64,000 nt of DNA from Carallia brachiata (Eukaryota; Streptophyta; Magnoliopsida; Malpighiales; Rhizophoraceae). The translations under genes were made by a program, and so were the position numbers. Under the pieces are notes generated by a model, which saw nothing but the letters and a program-made list of their open reading frames with translations, searched no databases and had not been told where the DNA came from. The DNA lies in the NCBI GenBank assembly GCA_021464245.1, contig JADCRB010000013.1, forward strand, positions 3,991,177-4,055,176. Direction: 5' to 3'. Below, piece after piece: positions 1 through 15,900 of the stretch. Numbering within the stretch: position 1 is the stretch's first letter; the number at the start of each line of letters is the position of its first letter.

Positions 1-1283
1 GCAATCCCAGTGATAATATGGAAGCGCTTAGACTAATTCAGTAGTGTTTTTTGACTTTTATCTGCACAAATTTTTTAATCCAATTAAGTCAATGATACTG
101 ACTGATGTTCCAACTTGAATGGATTACAATCAAAATAATATACACCTTTTGCAATAATACAAATATGATACAGCTATTCAAATTACTTGCAATTAGAAAA
201 ACAAATAGGTTGACTTCAAGTAAAACAAAGGCCTTAAAGGAAACAAACCAAAAATGAAGGAGTCCAAGCTTTTCTTGAGCATATATTCATATATCATCAT
301 CCTTTCATCTATGTGGATACAACATCCTGGAAGCTTCACAAGATTACAGTGCTGAATTTTGGCAATGCATACGACTTCATTATTGAACTTGTTGATTCCC
401 TGCCTTGATCTTTTGGATAGCCTTTTCACAACTATTTCTTATCTATCTTGGAGTATGCCCTAAAAACAATTAGATATGTGAGTTGGAAAACGAGCAAAAT
501 AAATGACTGCAATCATAATCGGCGTGTTCACCAGGCACAATTTGACATCTAAATTTCACTAGGATAATATTAGACATGACGAGATCAATTCAATGCAAGA
601 TGCATACTTAATAAATTCACAAAAAAAAATAAAAAAAAAAAAATTATGGTTTAGTAAGAGCAGACTTCATTAGGCAAAGAAGTAGCTGAACCATACACAC
701 TCAATAATACCTTTGTCGTATAAATTATGCACATACTCTTTCGTTAATCATTATTCACATTCACAAACTCATGTCAGTATCTCTCCATTAGTACCTTGAA
801 CACTGTCCAAAACAACTGTGACCAAGCTTATTGTTAATCGAAAAGTAATTGATTGCTTTAGCAACTGTAGCAAAATTGAATAAAGGTAGCTCTAACTCTT
901 CATTATTGGCATTGCTGGTCCAATCTTGTGTTGGTTCAACAACTATAAGTTTTATAAGGGTGCACGACACCTTTTGTTAGCGTTTTTTTGATAAGAACTC
1001 AAAAAAATTGAAAGAAATTGCAAAAAAGCAATGGTAAGTTCACTTGCAGATCTAGACCGCATGAACCCAAAAAATGCTATTCAAAACCAAAAATACAAGT
1101 GTCCAACAGTTAGTCTAATATGGAGAAATCTATAATTTTCAGTTCCACCAAAAGGTTCAGATTAATTATTCAATTGCTAAAAAAATATTTTTCACTTGAC
1201 TAAGTAGAAATAATGCTGGGTGCTCGATAAGCAGCCTGTCGTGCGGTCTAGTGGGCTACTGGGCTAACAAGTAAGTGTGAATC

Positions 1284-1769
1284 TGATGGCTTGTGTGGAA
1301 GATATAATTGGTTTTTTTTTTTTTTTTTTTCAAGCCTAAAGCTACAATTGAATTTGCAAAGAAAAAGAAATGACAGAACTAGAGACGAGAGAGGTGAGAG
1401 CAAAATGAATTTTCTTAAAAGACACCATTTTTATTAGATTTACTGCAATATATACTAAATGATTTCATCCATACAACTTTTTGATTATAATAGTCAAATT
1501 ACAAGTTTAAAACTTAAAAATCAAAAAGTTGTCAACTTTTTTACATCAGCAAAATATTAGCTACATAAGTAATCATCATTACATCACTAGATATTTTTAG
1601 TTTAAGCATAAAGAGACACACTAACTAATAACACACATACTTAGATACCCTTCAGAAGCTTCATTAACTGTTATAACCAAAATGGAGTCTTTGGAGAAAA
1701 AAAACAAAAGATAGCAACTGAAACCACACACTAGCGAGCATAGGCAGCACCATAGTGTTTAGCACATCA
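1284..1769 (-). repeat. 3' LTR of the copia element
   Basis: A 486-bp terminal repeat, read TG...CA on the plus strand (TGATGG to ACATCA). A purine-rich tract lies just inside it on the minus strand (plus CTCCACCTT, a polypurine tract for plus-strand priming). It contains a 22-base T run near 1,310-1,330 that is absent from the partner LTR. The LTRs differ at many bases, so the insertion is not recent. Confidence 0.88.
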
Positions 1770-2036
1770 CTCCACCTTAGTGCTATCACTTTGCATGCCT
1801 AGAGCTTTCTTCAACTCTTCAAATTTGGTTTTGTGCAACCCTCAGTAAAAATATCAGCAATTTGTTCCTAGAAGTGCAATAGATTAGGTTCACTTTTTTA
1901 TTTTCTTGTGCTTCTCTAATAACATGAAGTTTGATCTGAAACGCTTGTATTACCATACATTACAGGGTTTTTGAAGATTGCAATTTTGATTGGTTATCAC
2001 AGTAGATGGTGTTGGTTAGTTTGCTCCATTTTTAGA

Positions 2037-3464
2037 TTAGTTAGAACTTTCTGATGCATATTGCTCGATTGACAGCTGAGGCAATAGCAGTATACTTTGC
2101 TTCACCGTTGATTGAGCAATAGTAGATTGTTTCCTTGAGCTCCAATTGAACACAACAGATCCAAGGCTAAATGCATACCCAGAGGTACTCCTCATATCAT
2201 CTTGTGATCCTGCCAAATCATTATCTGTGTAGCCAATTACTTTTACTTCTTTAGCCATCTTAAACATAATTCCATAATTGATTGTGCCTGAACATATCTC
2301 AAGACTCTTTTAGCTCCTTTAAAATGCTTTTCACATAAAAAATGCATAAACCTAGACAACATGCTTATTGCTTGCATGATGTCAGGTCTAGATGTAGACA
2401 AGTATAACAAGCTTCCAATCATGCTCCTGTACATATTTGCATCTACCTTGCTTGATTCATCATCCTTTTGAAATTTTTCAGCAGGTGTTGATGGTGTAGC
2501 TAAGCTTTTGCAAGTTTTCATATGAAATTTCTTCAAAATGTGTTTGGCATACTTGGACTAATACATGAACAAGCCTTCCTCAGATTGATGAACTTCTAAG
2601 CCAAAAAAGTAGCTCATGCAACCCAGGTCAGTAATGTCAAATTTAGACTTCATCTCTTGTTTAAATTGAGAAATTAGCTTTGAGCTATCACCAATGATGA
2701 AAAGATCATCTACATATAGGAAAACATACAACAAATGAGCTCCCTCAATTTTGACATACAATGTTGCCTCACTACTACTTCTTGTGAAACCCAACTTGCG
2801 TAAATACTCACGAATCTTGCAATATCAGGCCCTAGGTGCCTGTTTTAAGCCATAGAGGGCCTTTTTCAGAAGGTACACTTTATCTTCTTCTCTTATTTTG
2901 ATGAAACCCTCAGATTGGCAACATAAACCTCCTCCTAAATCTTACCATTCAAGAATGTAAATTTTACGTCTAGTTGATGTATCAACCAATTCTTTTGAGC
3001 TGTAATTGCAAGCAAGAGCTTAATTATGTCCAACCTGGCCACAAGTAAAAAAGTGTCTCTATAATCAATTCCTGGTTGCTGTGAGAGCCCCTTGGCCACC
3101 AATCTGGCTTTTAATTTGTTTAGGGAACCATCAGCATTTAGTTGAGCTCGTAGATCCACTTTACACCAATAGACTTTTGTGTTCAAGTTAAGGAACTATA
3201 AATTCAAGTCTTATTTCTTTTTATTGAGCTTATCTCCTCCTGCATAGCAGCTCTCCAACCAGGGATTTTGGAAGCTTCTACATAAGTAACAGGTTCAAGA
3301 CTAGCTTCATTACATCTTTTATAAACATCTTGCAAAGTTATGGTTCCCCAAATTGGAGGATCATCAATGTCTTCATCAGAGGAGTCAGAATCCAAAACTT
3401 TTACTTTTTGAATTGTTGCTTGCTGCTCCTTGGTTTGCTCCACAACGACTTCTCCCAGTTCCAT
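2037..3464 (-). pseudogene. Copia reverse transcriptase and RNase H remnant
   Basis: Minus-strand pieces in order are the linker ending in the GWRAAMQEE motif (3,464-3,204), the RT start with KARLVAKG and the QLDVKFTFLNG segment (3,186-2,935), the catalytic YVDD box and the FEITDLG-like region (2,794-2,558), the GSLLYLSTSRPDI segment (2,536-2,243) and the RNase H GYTDNDLAG and STSGY segments (2,267-2,037). These are standard copia pol blocks. They fall in different frames with gaps, so the polymerase is dead. Confidence 0.85.
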
Positions 3465-4040
3465 TTTTCTTGTTCATTGAATCTCAAGTCCCTGCTAACG
3501 GAGATTTTACTAGAGATAGGATTTTAGACTCTGTAAGCATGTGGAGTGTCAATGTAGCCAATAAATATTGCTGCAGTGGCTTTGTAGTCTAGTTTGTCTC
3601 TTTTGGCAGATCATGAACAAGTCCCTTCTCATGCATTTTTTCAAACGTGCATAATTATAGTGCCCCAATCTTCTACCAATGAGTGGATTCATCAGTAATG
3701 GTAGGTAAGGCTATATTTTGAACCTCACTAGTGTCCAATTGAAAACTTTTTTCTACCATTGGCACGACAGCAATATGCATTCCATGTCTATCAAAAATAT
3801 AGCAGCATTTATCCTTAAAAATCAAAGAATATCCTTTATCCAGCAATTGACCAACACTCAATAAATTTTGACTGATATCAAGCACAAATAAAACATTTGA
3901 AATAATTTTGATACATGCTTCAGTGTGCACTGTTGCATTCCTTTTTTTATGCACTTCAATTAGTTGGCCATTCCCAATTCTGACATGGGATTTGTAAGAC
4001 TGATCCAAGGACTTAAATACTTGTGCATTTGGTGTCATAT
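3465..4040 (-). pseudogene. Copia protease/pre-integrase region with integrase core deleted
   Basis: The frame at 4,038-3,673 carries the GAG-pre-integrase signature (NLLSVGQLL). It is followed by the His-rich LGHYNYARL segment at about 3,680-3,640. Near 3,600 the sequence jumps directly from this pre-integrase part to residues that normally follow the integrase core (KRDKLDYKA and GYIDTPHAYRV). The D,D-35-E catalytic core is therefore absent, which makes the element non-autonomous. The frame is also shifted around the junction. Confidence 0.75.
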
Positions 4041-4049
4041 GGTTAGTAC

Positions 4050-5045
4050 AACCACTATCAACTAGCCAAGTTTGAGTGTTTTTGGTGGTGGAATTTGAAG
4101 TTGCAACAAACAGTTGATCTTCAAGTTGTTGTGCCTACTAGTTTGCAACTTGTGCCTCCTGTTGCTTTTGTGAAGGCTTGTCCTGTTGAGCCTTGTCCTT
4201 GTGCAAACAAACCTTTTCCGAATGGCCCTTTTTGTTGCAAATTTTGCAAACAATGTTTAGTCTTCTCTAGCAAAACTTGGACCAGTATTGTCTTTCTGTA
4301 AAACTCATATGGTGGATATTGTCTCTTCCCATCAGGTTTAGTATTTTCCTCAGTTTTCTTCTCTTGCTTTCCTTGCTGCTTCTTCTTTGGGTGTGCCTTT
4401 GGTTTAGATTTTGCTACAAAAGCAACCTCAGATGATGAATCCTCTTGCCTCAATAGCCTCCTTTGCTCTCGAGCTTGGAGTGCATTTGTGAGTTCTTGTA
4501 AGCTAATGGTTGTAAGATTCCTGGAGTCTTCAAGTGAAGAAATCTTAACTTCAAACCTCTAAGGAATACTGATAAGAACCTTCTGAACAACATTTCTATT
4601 AGGGAAGTCTTTTCCTAGATCTTGATCTAGTTTAACACTTTGAGCAGCTTGTCACCATAATCTTTGATGGTTTCGGTTTCCTTCATCTTTAAAAGCCCAA
4701 ATTCTCTTCTAAGATTGAGCAATTGCATGTTTCTTGACCTCTCATGCTAGAAAACTCATCTTTCAATCTGTCCCAAGCTTGTTTTATAGTTTCCCAATTC
4801 ATTATCCTGTTGAAAATAATCTCACACAGCTGAGTATATATAGGTTAGAGCCTTATACTTCTTTGAAACTTGCTCACTGTGGAGCTTAATTTGGGCTAAG
4901 GGAGGATTTGCTGGGAGTGGAGGTGGATCAGCATATGTTTCTGTTACCTCCCACAGGTCGAAAGCTCTTAGATATGCTCTCATCATCACTACCCACTGGG
5001 AGTAATTATCTCCTGTAAAATTTGGAGGTGAAGAGGAGAGAAACT
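4050..5045 (-). pseudogene. Copia gag remnant
   Basis: The minus-strand translation near 5,030-4,950 gives the typical copia gag opening (NYSQW, then MRAYL and DLWEVTE), matching the UBN2/DUF4219-type gag family. A lysine-rich stretch at about 4,430-4,330 precedes a CCHC zinc knuckle (CKICNKKGHSEKVC, about 4,255-4,205) that binds nucleic acid. Several frame changes lie between these parts, so no continuous polyprotein is readable. Confidence 0.75.
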
Positions 5046-5203
5046 AGATGAGGCCATAGATCATTGGTTTGGTTTGTTTGGAAAAGAAACTCTTTGGTTT
5101 TGTTTGTGAATGAAAACTCTCAATGGATAAGGTTTCTCTCGGGTCTTACCTCCCTTTGTTTGTTTGCAAGTCCCTAGTAGAACACTGCTCTGATACCACT
5201 CTC

Positions 5204-5692
5204 TAATGGCTTGTGCAGAAAATTTAATTAGTTATTTTTGGCTCAAGCCTAAAGCTGCAATCGAATTTGCAGAGAAAGAGAAATCACAGAAGTAGAGACG
5301 AGAGAGATGAGAGCAAAAGGAATTTTTTGGAAAAACACCACTTCTATTAAATTTACTACAATATATACTAAATGATTTCAGCCATACAACTTTTTGATTA
5401 TAATATTCAAATTACAAGTTTAAAACTTAAAAATCAAAAAGCGTCAACTTTTTTATATTGGCAAAATAGTAGCTTACATAAGTAATCATCATTACATCGC
5501 TAGATATTTTTAGCTTACCATAAAGAGACACACTAAGCTAATGACACACATACTTAGTCACCCCTCCAGAAGCTTCATTAACGGTTATGACCAAAATGGA
5601 GTCTTTGGAGAAACCAAAAATAAAAAAAAAGATAGCAACTGAAACCACAAACCAATGAGCATTGGGGCAGGACCATGGTGTTTAGCACATCA
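5204..5692 (-). repeat. 5' LTR of the copia element and adjacent tRNA-iMet primer-binding site
   Basis: A 489-bp terminal repeat ending at the GAATC target duplication. Its inner end reads TAATGG where the partner has TGATGG, so the terminal dinucleotide has mutated. The primer-binding site lies directly inside, at plus 5,187-5,198. Confidence 0.88.
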
Positions 5693-6435
5693 GAATCTGT
5701 GAAAGCAGCTGTTTGACTGCATGGAATGTGGGATTGAAATAATTAAAGGATTCCTCTAAAGTTCTTTAGATTGACAACTTCTGCATAAAAGAAATGTGTG
5801 CTTTTTGTTCAATGACCTTTTCTCCTTAGCTCCTTCTTCCTCCTCACATACAAGAATGTACAAAGGAGCAGAAGAAATAATCCCACTAATGTTATAGGGA
5901 TGACAATAATTTTCACTAGTCGCTTTCCCTTGGATCTTCGATGTTCATCTGCCAAAGATTCAAGTACAAAGAAACAATGAGCTAGAATTTAGATCACCAT
6001 CATAATACTTCAGTACACAAGCATTTCTTAATCGTCGCAAGTGGTATGATAATTTGGATTAGAAATCACACCCATTACAGAAGCAGCCAGCCTTATGTAA
6101 ATATCTTGTCCATTTTCATTGTACCTTCTAATATCAGTTAAGTCATCAAACCACAGTACGCAACCACTTCCTGCATCTCTAATATCCAAATTCGCAAAAG
6201 TAGTACAAGAACAGTTCTTCAAACGCGTCTTCTCACATTCTTGAAGGTTCACGGTCTTGTTGTACCAAGACTGCTGCGTGTCCGGAATTTTGACGCCAGG
6301 ATATTTTATAAAACCTTCTCCAATGCTGCATTCCAATGGGACTTCCGGACACATCCACTTGACCAATCTGCTGCATTCCACTCTTCTGGCGATTTTGGCT
6401 GAAACCATTTCAAGCATCCACAGGCTGGTGAGGAT

Positions 6436-6961
6436 GCGGTTTCATATTATATTATTATTATGATGATTATCAGATTTTTGGCTATTCAAGTAGGAATGAG
6501 GCCATGAATAAGGGGATCAATGCCATTATTGAAGCAAGGATTGTAGGCAAGGTAGCTGATGCCAATAATTCGTAACCAAGTGTAAGCATGCAACATGGCA
6601 ATCATCTAGCAATAACAAACCACAACTTGGGTGGTGCCCAGGTCCAGATCACAACATATATTGCCTTGGTTGTTCTGGAATATCAGTGAAGAATACCTCC
6701 ATTGACAAACTGGGTTTTGCTGTTAGTCAGCTCTTCTTGGGAAAAAAAATAAAATAAATGTTCAATTCAAAAAATATACGTACAGAACACCCGAAAAAAA
6801 TAAAAAAATAAAAAAAAGACAAGGAAGCAATTAATTTTCAACCAACCATGGGGACGACCTTCAAAGTCATCCGTTTACTTGACAAAGTCAAATCCAAAGC
6901 AGCTGTATCCTTTTCTCTTCTGCATATTCAGAAAGGCAAGGTTTGGCTGATTATGTGAACA
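6436..6961. other. Intergenic stretch upstream of the plus-strand receptor kinase
   Basis: Homology to the receptor-kinase paralogue ends at 6,435 and no gene is visible after that. The interval is AT-rich from about 6,740 and would hold the promoter of the plus-strand gene. I see no recognisable coding segment in 6,436-6,740. Confidence 0.5.
6879..6891 (+). promoter_or_regulatory. Candidate inverted W-box pair upstream of receptor kinase
   Basis: TTGAC (6,879-6,883) and its inverse GTCAA (6,887-6,891) face each other across 3 bp, about 90 bp before the ATG at 6,980. TTGAC is the core of WRKY binding sites, which are common in promoters of stress-induced receptor kinases. The same two half-motifs occur upstream of the gene at 12,916-16,774 (near 16,885-16,902). 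The motif is short, so chance occurrence is possible. Confidence 0.35.
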
Positions 6962-6979
6962 GTGAATTGTGAAACAGCC

Positions 6980-10758
<3,779 letters not shown>

Positions 10759-12031
10759 TAGGCTGCACATGATAGAATTTACAGAGGAGTTTCGCACTGG
10801 ATGGGAGATAGACAAATGGAAGGAAAATCTAATGTGCTGATGCAATTTCTGGTAGGGAAAAGATGTTTCGCTAGTCTTAACGTTTGAGCATGTATATATA
10901 CTTGATTGTCTCTTTCTAAATACTCACTAGTTGCATGTTTGTTTGGCCATACTTGATGAGGGGACAAGAAAACGACCTCATCATCATGTTAGATTTATAC
11001 TGCTATGCAGATTGTCAGTTCTAGTAATAAGGTTATGAACTCATCCATTGAAAGAAGCACAAAGTAAACTATGAGTCATCCTTTCCATCAACTTTTTACT
11101 TTGTTGATGCCATTGCTAAAATTGGATTGAAGTGCATGTGAGACCTCGATGAATTGATTAAACAGTGCATATGTTCTGTGCTTCACAGTTTTCTATTCAG
11201 ATTTCAGAAACACAACTTCAAAGTGCCTAATCAGACTCTGCAAATTTCTTTTGGAAGTGACAGAGATCTTCATCTCATGGGTACCACCTCTTCGACATAA
11301 GTTTAGCCTCTCCGTGACAAGCACAAAAGTTTTGTTGCAAGCATAACAAAATATTATGGCGGTATTCAGCTACACAAATTTAAAGCACAATTGGGGAAGA
11401 GAAAAAATTCCCAGGTGAAAGAGAAACAATAAAGGGACCACTTTTTCATAAATGTCACGAAAACAGAGATGAAAAAAGAAAGGAAAATTTGCAGTCTTTG
11501 CGCTGGTAGTTGGTCAAAAACTTAATATAGGTTATATGGCATTACTGAGAATAAGACCTGGACAAAAGATGCATTGGAACATCAGCTTCTGGGATGGAAA
11601 CAAAAAAAGATGTGTGTGCTTATGTGCCATGTGCATTCACAAATGGTGAAATTTTTGGTATCTTTCTCATTTTAATTGGATTTCATTGTTCTTCTTCCTT
11701 TCTTCATGTGTAAGCATCATGACCACAGATGGCATGTTGGTCTATCTTCCACCAAAGCCTCCGACCCTGCATAACACAAAAAGAGCATCAGTCAGACTGT
11801 CAACAGTGGCCAAAGGAGAAACAGTTAATGATGAGCATTGCACTTCAGATGAATGTAAGAAATGGGATGCATAGAAGTTCAAAAGGAGAGGCTTTGGCTT
11901 CATTAGAACATATTTGTAGCTGCAGGCATGACTTTACTTTGGGAGCATTGAACCACTAGAATTTTCTACTTTCTCTTATGGATCATACAATAAGAATCTT
12001 CACTTCTTTACTTAGTTGTCAAAAATATTAC
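10759..12031. other. Intergenic region 3' of the plus-strand receptor kinase
   Basis: I see no gene, tRNA or recognisable transposon here. The first part would be the 3' untranslated region of the plus-strand gene. Short open frames near 11,690-11,960 have no family features and look like chance. Confidence 0.5.
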
Positions 12032-12520
12032 TTGCATGTCCACGAAGGTTAAGCCGGTGACGTGGGTGGTAGAATCCTCTGGTTTTCACCCCACTTATAA
12101 ATTCCCGCATTTAAACATCAAAGCTCAAGATATCAGATTTAACTGACACAAGGCCGTCGATTGTGCATTCAGGTGACATATATCCACTGCAGAACATCAT
12201 TATTAGACTTTTGAAATTTGCAAATTGCAAAAAGTGAATTACTTGTTGAGTTTGATGAATTACTGATTTTGTCCCAACAACTCTAGCTGTATTTGCCTCA
12301 CTTTCATCCCCCACAATTGTTCTAGCTATGCCAAAAACTGAAATATTTGGATGCATATCTTTGTCTAATAAAATGTTGCTGGCTTTAAGATCTCTACGGA
12401 TAATTCGCAGTCTTGAGTTATGATGAAGGTCGTAAACAAGACATTGGGCAATTCCACAAATCATTTGGATGCAGATTTGCCAATTGAGAAATCTGCTTCG
12501 AGATTGCCCCACTCACGTTA
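12032..12520 (-). pseudogene. Receptor-kinase remnant (exons 5 and 6 only)
   Basis: Minus-strand translation shows kinase subdomains VI-IX: the SRLRII segment, [10 protein letters not shown], then after an intron-like gap the GYMSPE block and SVKSD. The catalytic HRD reads RRD and the DFG reads VFG, so it would be catalytically dead even if expressed. A stop follows SFDV, and homology continues to about 12,032 (RGFYHP, LRGH). Other exons are missing. It lies directly downstream of the intact gene at 12,916-16,774 in the same orientation, which suggests a decayed tandem copy. Confidence 0.8.
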
Positions 12521-12915
12521 AAGTTGCTACGCCCTTGTAATTTGAGTGGCAACTAACGTAGATCTCTTGTTGTTTTCATGGGGAAAAAAAAATAATTCTT
12601 CTGATCATTTTTTAGTGCAGATTTATCATGTATGTGTTTCTTGAGTTTGTGTAGTTTATTTCACATTTATATTTTCTCCACTTAAATCAATAGATCCAAT
12701 GGTCTAATGAATTTGTCACAACACTTAATACCTTAAGACTTGACATTGTTCTATTTCCCCTGTTACATGCCTCATCAATGAGACTAATGACAATATACAA
12801 CATTGTACGGAAGTGTATGATTGACTGATCACTGAATTTGCAGCAAAGGTTGCATGTGTGTGCGAACAACAAAGGGAGAACTCCAAATATCCTTTCAAGA
12901 AAATGAAACGTGACT
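12521..12915. other. Intergenic spacer
   Basis: Nothing recognisable apart from the expected 3' untranslated region of the minus-strand gene that ends at 12,916. Confidence 0.4.
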
Positions 12916-15900
12916 CTATCGAGCTTCTAACAAGGTGACCGTTAACTCATTATTGGTTGAAGAGGTTTCATTTTTAGTTGATGAAGAGTCTGCATTGAAC
13001 ATATCCCTTTCAGCGAAGAAACCAGGCTCTTTAGGCTCAGGCAAAGCAATGTCACTACTCAACATCAGAACCACAGTTGGCATCTTAGGCCTATCTTCAG
13101 GACTTTGTTGCACACACAATAGACCAATATGGATTGAACGCAAAACTTCTATTTCAGTGCATGAATCCTTTATTAATTCATCAATCAGCTCGTAGGATCT
13201 GCCCTCTTTATGTAGCATCCATGCCTGACAAAAAAATCAGCTGATTTCTTCAGGTCAAAAAGCATACTACCAAAGCAAAGTTATGTCCTATAATCTTGCA
13301 CTGACAATGTGAATTTATGAAAAGAACATTCCCAATGCATGAAACTACTATATTGTGGTGTCTGGGCAAGGTTTTGATGTACAGAGTCTTGATCTTGTTT
13401 TTCACTGTGAGAATTTGATGCTTGACAAAATACTTACATGTCCAAGAAGATTAAACTTGTGGTCGGTATGGCTGAATCGCCTGTTTCTTCTTCCACTTAC
13501 TATCTCCAGTAATAAAACACCAAAGCTAAACACATCAGATTTCACTGAGAACAGACCATCAATTGCATACTCTGGAGACATGTAACCGCTGAAGCAAAAT
13601 CATCAGTTCATCTTTAATAATTTGAGAGAAATTGAAAATCAACAGCATTCAACATTTGCAAAGGTGCTTACTATGTTCCAACAATTCTACTTGTGTTTGC
13701 ACTAGTTTCGTCCCCACCAAAACTCCTAGCCATCCCAAAGTCCGAAATTTTTGGATTCATCTCATGATCCAGTAGAATATTGCTTGCTTTTAGATCTCGA
13801 TGTATGATTCTAAGTCTTGAATCTTGATGGAGGTAAACAAGCCCCCTAGCAATCCCATTGATGATGTGGAACCGCTTAGACCAATTCAGTAGTGTTCTTT
13901 GACTCTTATCTGCACAGATTTTTTCATCCGATTAAGTCAATGATACTGACTGATGTTTCAACTTCAATGGATTACAATCAAAATAATATAACACGTTTTT
14001 CCAATAATACACATATTATACAGCCATTCAAATTACTTGCAATTGGAAAAACAAATGGGTTGACTTCCAAGTAAAAGAAAGGCCTTTAGGGAAACAAACC
14101 AAAAATGAAGAAATCCAAGCTTTTGTTGGGCATGTATTCATATATCAGCATCCTTTCATCCATGTGGATACAGCATCCTAGAAGCTTCACAAGATTGCGG
14201 TGCTGAAGTTTGGCAATGCATACGACTTCATTCTTGAACTCATCGATTCCCTGCCTTGACCTTCTGGATAACCTTTTCACGGCTATTTCTTGTCCATCTT
14301 GGAGTATGCCCTGAAAACAATCAGATATATGAGTTAGGAAAAGGAGAAAAATAGAGCACTACCATCGTTATACTTGTGTAGACCAGCCACAATTTGACAT
14401 CTGAAATTTCACTAGGACAATATCAGACACAACAAGATCAGTTCAATGCAGGATGCCTACTTAATAGTTTCTCAAAATAAAAAAAGAACACTCTGGTATG
14501 GTAAGAGCAGACTTCATTAGGCAAAGAAGTAGCTGAACCATACACACATGATAACAAATTTTGCCACATCAATTATGCAGTATACTCTGATGTTAATCAT
14601 CGTTCACATTCAGGAACTTGTGTCAGTATCTCTCCATCAGTACCTTGAACACTGGTCCAAAACCACCCTGACCAAGCTTATTGTTAATGGAAAAGTAATT
14701 GGTTGCTTCAGCTACCGTATCAAAATCGAATAAAGGTAGCTCTAACTCCTCATTGTTGGCATTGCTGGTCCGATCTTGTTCTGGTTCAGCAACTATAAAT
14801 GCTGCAACGGTGCACAGTAGCTTTTGTTAGCTTTTTGTCTGATAAGAATTTAAAGAGAAATTGCAAAATACCAACAGTAAGTTCACCCCGCAGATCTAGA
14901 CCGCTTAAACACAAAAAATGCTGTTGCAAAACCAAAACGGCAGGCATGCAATATTTAGTCTAATATGGAGAAATCTATAATTTCTTTTTCTTTTTTTTTT
15001 GGTTTTTTTGCACCACGAAATCTATAATTTCCAGTTTCACCAGAATGCTACATATTAATTATTAAATCTGCTAAACCAGAATCATCTCACTTGACTAAGT
15101 AAAAATCATGTGTGAATCTGCTAAAGCAGCTGTTTGACTGTGTGGGTGGAGGGATTGAAACAATTAAGGATTGCTCTAAAGTTCTTCAGATTGAAACCTT
15201 CTGCATAAAAGAAAATTGTGCATTTTGTTCAATTACCTTTTCTCCTTGGCTTCTTCTTCCTCCTCACATATAAGAATGTGCAAAGCACCAGAAGAAACAA
15301 TCCCACTAATGTTATAGGGATGACAATAATTTTCACTAGTTGCTTTCCCTTCGATTTTCGATATTCATCTGCCAAAGATTCAAGTAAAAAGAAACAATGA
15401 GCTAAAATTTAGATCACCATCATTAATACATCAGTACACAAGCATATCTTAATCGTCGCAAGTGCTATGATAATTTGGATTGGAAATCATACCCATTACA
15501 GAAGCAGCCAGCCTTATGTAGATATCTTGTCCATTTTCATTATACCTTCTAATATCAATTAAGTCATCAAACCACAGTATGCAACCACTTCCTCCATCTC
15601 TAATATCCAAATTCGCAAAAGCAGTACAAGAACAGTTCTTCAAACACGTCTTCTCACATTCCTGAATGTTCATGGTCTTGTTGTACCAAGACTGCCGTGT
15701 GTCCGGAATTTTGACGCCAGGATATTTTATAAAACCTTCTCCAACGCTGCATTCCAATGGGACTTTCCGGACACATCCATTTGACCAATCCGCTGCATTC
15801 CACTCTTCCGGCGATTTTGGCTGAAACCATTTCAAGCATCCACAGGCTGGTGAATTGTTGATGTCACAAATACCATTTGCACCACATAGTGCAAATCTGT

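Larger units (their letters stand above)
1284..5692 (-). mobile_element. Ty1/copia LTR retrotransposon, integrase-deleted, with target-site duplication
   Basis: A 4,409-bp element on the minus strand with two similar LTRs (1,284-1,769 and 5,204-5,692). It is flanked by the 5-bp direct repeat GAATC (1,279-1,283 and 5,693-5,697). The intact paralogous intron near 15,115 has a single GAATC, so the target site is confirmed by comparison. The internal order on the minus strand is gag, zinc knuckle, pre-integrase, linker, reverse transcriptase, RNase H, which is copia order. The minus-strand primer-binding site TGGTATCAGAGC (plus 5,187-5,198) matches initiator tRNA-Met. The integrase catalytic core is missing, so it could have moved only with help in trans. 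Internal frames are broken. Confidence 0.93.
1..6435 (-). pseudogene. S-domain receptor-like kinase pseudogene, 5'-truncated and split by a copia element
   Basis: This is a decayed paralogue of the intact gene at 12,916-16,774. Recognisable pieces on the minus strand are the end of exon 1 (about 6,075-6,435, PAN/apple domain with the cysteine pattern around KNCSC), the transmembrane exon (about 5,818-5,949), exon 3 (about 800-955, degenerate glycine loop) and exon 4 (249-459). Exon 5 begins at about 53 and runs off the left edge. Lesions visible against the intact paralogue are loss of the signal peptide, lectin and SLG regions upstream of 6,435, a 1-bp deletion near 6,342, an in-frame stop near the start of exon 4 (Q to TAA after the GILQD region) and the retrotransposon at 1,284-5,692 inside intron 2. 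The homology to the paralogue stops abruptly at 6,435. No functional product is expected. Confidence 0.88.
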
